DNA of 64,000 nucleotides from Dermatophagoides farinae (Eukaryota; Arthropoda; Arachnida; Sarcoptiformes; Pyroglyphidae): positions 5,890,001 through 5,954,000 of the forward strand of contig NC_134678.1 in assembly GCF_024713945.1 (NCBI RefSeq), read 5' to 3'. The stretch's first letter is position 1. Each line of letters begins with the position of its first letter. This document shows positions 61,832-64,000 of the stretch, one piece after another. The notes under the pieces are model-generated. The model searched no databases. It was not told the origin of the DNA and saw only the letters and a list, made by a program, of their open reading frames with translations. Made by a program: the position numbers and the translations under genes.

Positions 61832-61866
61832 CAGGCGGCCGCGATGGGATTTGAACCGACGTCGAA
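61832..61866 (-). pseudogene. tRNA 3-prime half relic (T-arm / B-box)
   Basis: On the minus strand GGTTCAAATCCC (complement of 61846-61857) matches the Pol III B box and T-loop, followed by an acceptor-like CGCGGCCGCC. The 5-prime half of a tRNA is absent; the sequence there is GT-rich microsatellite. A tRNA or tRNA-derived SINE remnant. Confidence 0.4.
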
Positions 61867-62014
61867 TGTGTATATGTGTGTATATGTGTTAATGTGTGTA
61901 AATGGGGGAGGCAAATTTATAAATGATGGGGTAATTTTCCCCCAGACCATTATCCTCCCTCATAATAGAGAACGTAATTATGGTCGTATATAACAATCAT
62001 ATTTTACGACATTA

Positions 62015-62224
62015 CAGAAATACTTCGCTTAACTCTGCCCCGATTAGCGCTGTTTCGATATAACGCTGTGCAATTACATTACATTGCAATACATTGTTAC
62101 ATTGTATATGAAGAGTAAAAATGCATTATGTAAATTATGCAAAAATAACCCCGCTTTGCGCTGTTGTTTCGCTTTACGCTCAATATTTTTGGAACGTAAC
62201 CCCGCGTTAAGCGGGGTATTACTG
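62015..62224. mobile_element. 210-bp pogo/Tigger-like MITE
   Basis: Imperfect terminal inverted repeats: the left end CAGAAATACTTCGCTTAAC and the right end, read inward, CAGTAATACCCCGCTTAAC. TA dinucleotides flank both ends (62013-62014, 62225-62226), the target duplication of Tc1/mariner-pogo elements. Subterminal GCTTTACGCTC and TTTGCGCTG blocks resemble Tigger termini. It has no coding capacity and is inserted in the spacer of the larger element. Confidence 0.7.
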
Positions 62225-62226
62225 TA

Positions 62227-62992
62227 TATTTGTATTATATTACTGTATATATGTAGCATTACTGGCTGCGCATGCTCCTGCCTATTTCTACTTTCCCCTA
62301 TTTCGACCGAGAATGTCGGTGAGAGAGAACGAGCACGTTTTTCAGCCGAAAATTCCGAGTCAGGATACTAATCTTTTTACTTTCTTTTCTGTGTAATAGG
62401 TTTGTTAAATATTTATGTTTCAAATTAAATTGGTTATAATTTTTTTCTGTTAGCTGTTCGCTATTTTTAGGCATTGGTAATCTTTTGGTTTGGTTTCCAT
62501 TATTACGTTATTTTGCCTATTTTCAATCATACAACATTCTCTTATTGTAACATTGAAGAAATCTTTTCCAAACGTTTTGCGGTTCTGTCTCTGTGCATTT
62601 TTAGTTTATGGGTTAGTGTAATTGCTCATTATTAGTTTAAAAAAATTATGCTTACAAAATTTTATTGTTTCACAGAGGATTTTGTTTTTGTGGTTGGGTC
62701 GTTTTGGGTCCTCATCTCAAATTTCGTACGCTAAGCTAACATTGGAATGTTTGTTTTCACTTATGAACGTTGATGATATGTTTGCTACATTTGCTACTCG
62801 ATGCATACGAATCGGTTCGTGATTCATATAAAGAAATCAATGACTTATCACAGTCAAATTCAACTCTAAAAAAATTTTTAGAAGAATATCCAATGGAGAA
62901 TTTTGATTCTGGATTCCATAATAACTCATTTGTTGACCAAATTCAAAACTATTTTCGAATCTGTTTTCGCTCATCGTCGAATGCTTCTTGAC
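62227..62992. other. Spacer of the inverted-repeat element with an unidentified frame
   Basis: Unique, less AT-rich than flanks in places. The plus-strand frame ending at 62991 reads LLDAYESVRDSYKEINDLSQ and continues helical and charged to a Ser-rich end. It looks coding-like but I recognise no family; it could be a fragment of a transposase or of a host exon. Confidence 0.35.
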
Positions 62993-62994
62993 AT

Positions 62995-63709
62995 ATAAGA
63001 ATTTAAATTTTACGACTAAAATTGTTATGATTTTATAACTCAACTTTTAATTAATATTTAAATGAATAAAATAGTGATTTAATTTACGAAAAATTATTTG
63101 ATTCAATTATTATCACTTTTTGTCACATGTACAATATTCCGTTGTTGTTGTTGATGGTGTTAAAAATTATGATGCTGTAATTGTGGTGACATTATCATCA
63201 TATTTGGTGAATCGTTCGATGAAAGAATTGATGATGATGAATCAATCATTATAGCAGGCTGATGACGATTCATGATGGCCATTTTTGTAGCCATTGATTG
63301 TTGAATTGGATGACCATCTTGATCATTATCGATATCATCTTCGTTTTAGTGAATTGTTTCTCCTAAGTTATATCTTTGTAAAAATCCAATTAAATTTTAC
63401 ATTTTTTAACAAACAATCGAAAAACAATTTTTAGTGAATTGTTTCTTCTAAGTTATGAATTTATTTTTGTAAAAATCCAATTAAATTTACAATTTTTAAC
63501 TAACAATCGAAATTTATCAATCATTGAAGACGAATCTTCAATATTGAAGACCGGTCTCCAAATTTGATGTTTTTGGTCTCCAAAATTGGCGATTACTCTT
63601 CAATAATGGAGACCAGTCTCCACTTCTCTTCATTTTTGAAGTCAGGTCTCCAAATTTGCAGATTTTTCCCTCCAAATTTGGAGACTAGTCTCCACACTTT
63701 TTTTCTGTG
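62995..63709 (-). repeat. Right arm of the inverted repeat
   Basis: Reverse complement of the left arm. 63163-63709 is identical to 60320-60866. The inner part (about 62995-63162) shows scattered substitutions and indels, including one that shortens the carried reading frame. Confidence 0.85.
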
Positions 63710-63833
63710 TGCATGCATGTTATATCAAATGGATACATTATTCATACGATGCAAGTTGTCTCGTAGAATCGTAAATATACAAACATGTTCAAATTTGCCA
63801 AAAAATTTAAAAATAACAAAATATATAGTACAT

Positions 63834-64000
63834 TCAAAAAACATTCAATAATCTTAAAATTGATGGATCATCTTTGACACCTTCGATGAATTCTTCTAGA
63901 GTTAATTTTCCATCATGATTCCTATCCATTTGTCGGAATACTTTTTCCACTCGTTTTTCCGGTGTAGCCACATCATCTTCGAGCCTAATCGAATTACCCA
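63834..64000 (-). CDS. Neuronal calcium sensor family EF-hand protein, 3-prime exon (partial)
   Basis: The last 54 codons of a gene that continues past the window edge. The visible part reads [20 protein letters not shown], then [17 protein letters not shown] (the fourth EF-hand loop, [12 protein letters not shown], with all calcium ligand positions filled), then [15 protein letters not shown] and stop. This matches the C-terminus of the frequenin/neurocalcin/hippocalcin group (TPEKR..KIFRQMD..DGKLSLEEF..DPSIVRLL). Which subfamily cannot be settled without the N-terminal myristoylation region, which lies outside the window. Confidence 0.85.
   Translation of the reverse strand, partial: GNSIRLEDDVATPEKRVEKVFRQMDRNHDGKLTLEEFIEGVKDDPSILRLLNVF

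Larger units (their letters stand above)
60320..63709. mobile_element. 3.4-kb long-inverted-repeat (foldback-like) DNA element
   Basis: Two arms of roughly 700 bp in opposite orientation (60320 to about 61040, and about 62995 to 63709) bracket a spacer of about 2 kb. The termini read CACAGAAAAAAAGTG inward from both ends. By base-by-base reading the outer 547 bp of the arms are identical; inner portions differ by several substitutions and small indels. Flanks are CCCATGC on the left and TGCATGC on the right, so a short target duplication (possibly ATGC) is possible but not clear. No intact transposase is visible in the spacer, which holds a tandem repeat, a MITE and an unidentified frame. It is best described as a foldback-like, non-autonomous element or an inverted segmental duplication. 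Superfamily unresolved. Confidence 0.7.

Noticed and set aside
61832-61866. Functional tRNA gene
   Set aside because: Only the 3-prime half is present; no A box, anticodon arm or 5-prime acceptor strand.
1-64000. CRISPR arrays, operons or prokaryotic insertion sequences
   Set aside because: All genes are metazoan with spliceosomal introns; repeats found are microsatellites, one tandem array and DNA-transposon-like elements.

Overview
The window looks like nuclear DNA of a small, compact, AT-rich arthropod genome, most likely an astigmatid mite (Dermatophagoides-like). This is inferred from metazoan orthologues with arthropod features, introns of about 50-80 bp, many intronless genes, intergenic DNA full of (GAT)n, (CA)n and T-tract microsatellites, and a 26/29-kDa-type papain-family protease. 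About 23 protein genes can be read with confidence, and exon junctions were checked for GT-AG ends and phase.

Layout. 0.1-2.2 kb: CCDC25 (-) and an ESCO cohesin acetyltransferase (+) share a promoter with an E2F-like site. 2.2-6.4 kb: microsatellite-rich non-coding DNA. 6.4-8.3 kb: an SGK3-type PX-kinase (+), convergent with WDR74 (-, 8.6-9.9 kb). 10.3-12.3 kb: RPS29 (-) and cytosolic seryl-tRNA synthetase (+), divergent. 12.5-13.5 kb: a small centrosomin-motif protein. 13.5-21.6 kb: a gene desert before a TGIF-class TALE homeobox gene. 24.3-26.0 kb: a secreted papain-family protease (-). 26.4-28.7 kb: METTL15 (-) and NUBPL (+), both mitochondrial, with only 104 bp between their start codons. 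29.3-34.0 kb: an L(3)MBT-like chromatin protein and a MAK/CILK1 ciliary kinase. 36.5-47.3 kb: ornithine decarboxylase, mitochondrial DNA polymerase gamma, NudE, a GTPBP1/2-type GTPase and COQ5, all (+). 47.4-47.7 kb: dynein light chain LC8 (-). 48.6-57.2 kb: neurobeachin (-), with a 7.8-kb exon. 58.3-60.1 kb: CDKAL1 (-). 60.3-63.7 kb: a 3.4-kb element with inverted repeats of about 700 bp. 63.8-64.0 kb: the 3-prime end of a neuronal calcium sensor gene (-).

The most unusual signal is in host genes. Seryl-tRNA synthetase (two sites), NUBPL and neurobeachin each read as complete, conserved proteins only if one base is skipped (+1) at a point with no intron. All four breaks have the same sign, none is -1, and both sides of each break align with the family. 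This could be +1 recoding, real alleles, or homopolymer over-calls in the assembly; sequence alone cannot decide.

The second notable object is the inverted-repeat element. Its outer 547 bp are identical between arms by eye, and both arms carry what looks like the Gln/His/Ser-rich C-terminal tail of a host protein. Between the arms lie a dimeric tandem repeat of about 178 bp, a tRNA T-arm relic and a pogo/Tigger-type MITE with TA target duplications.
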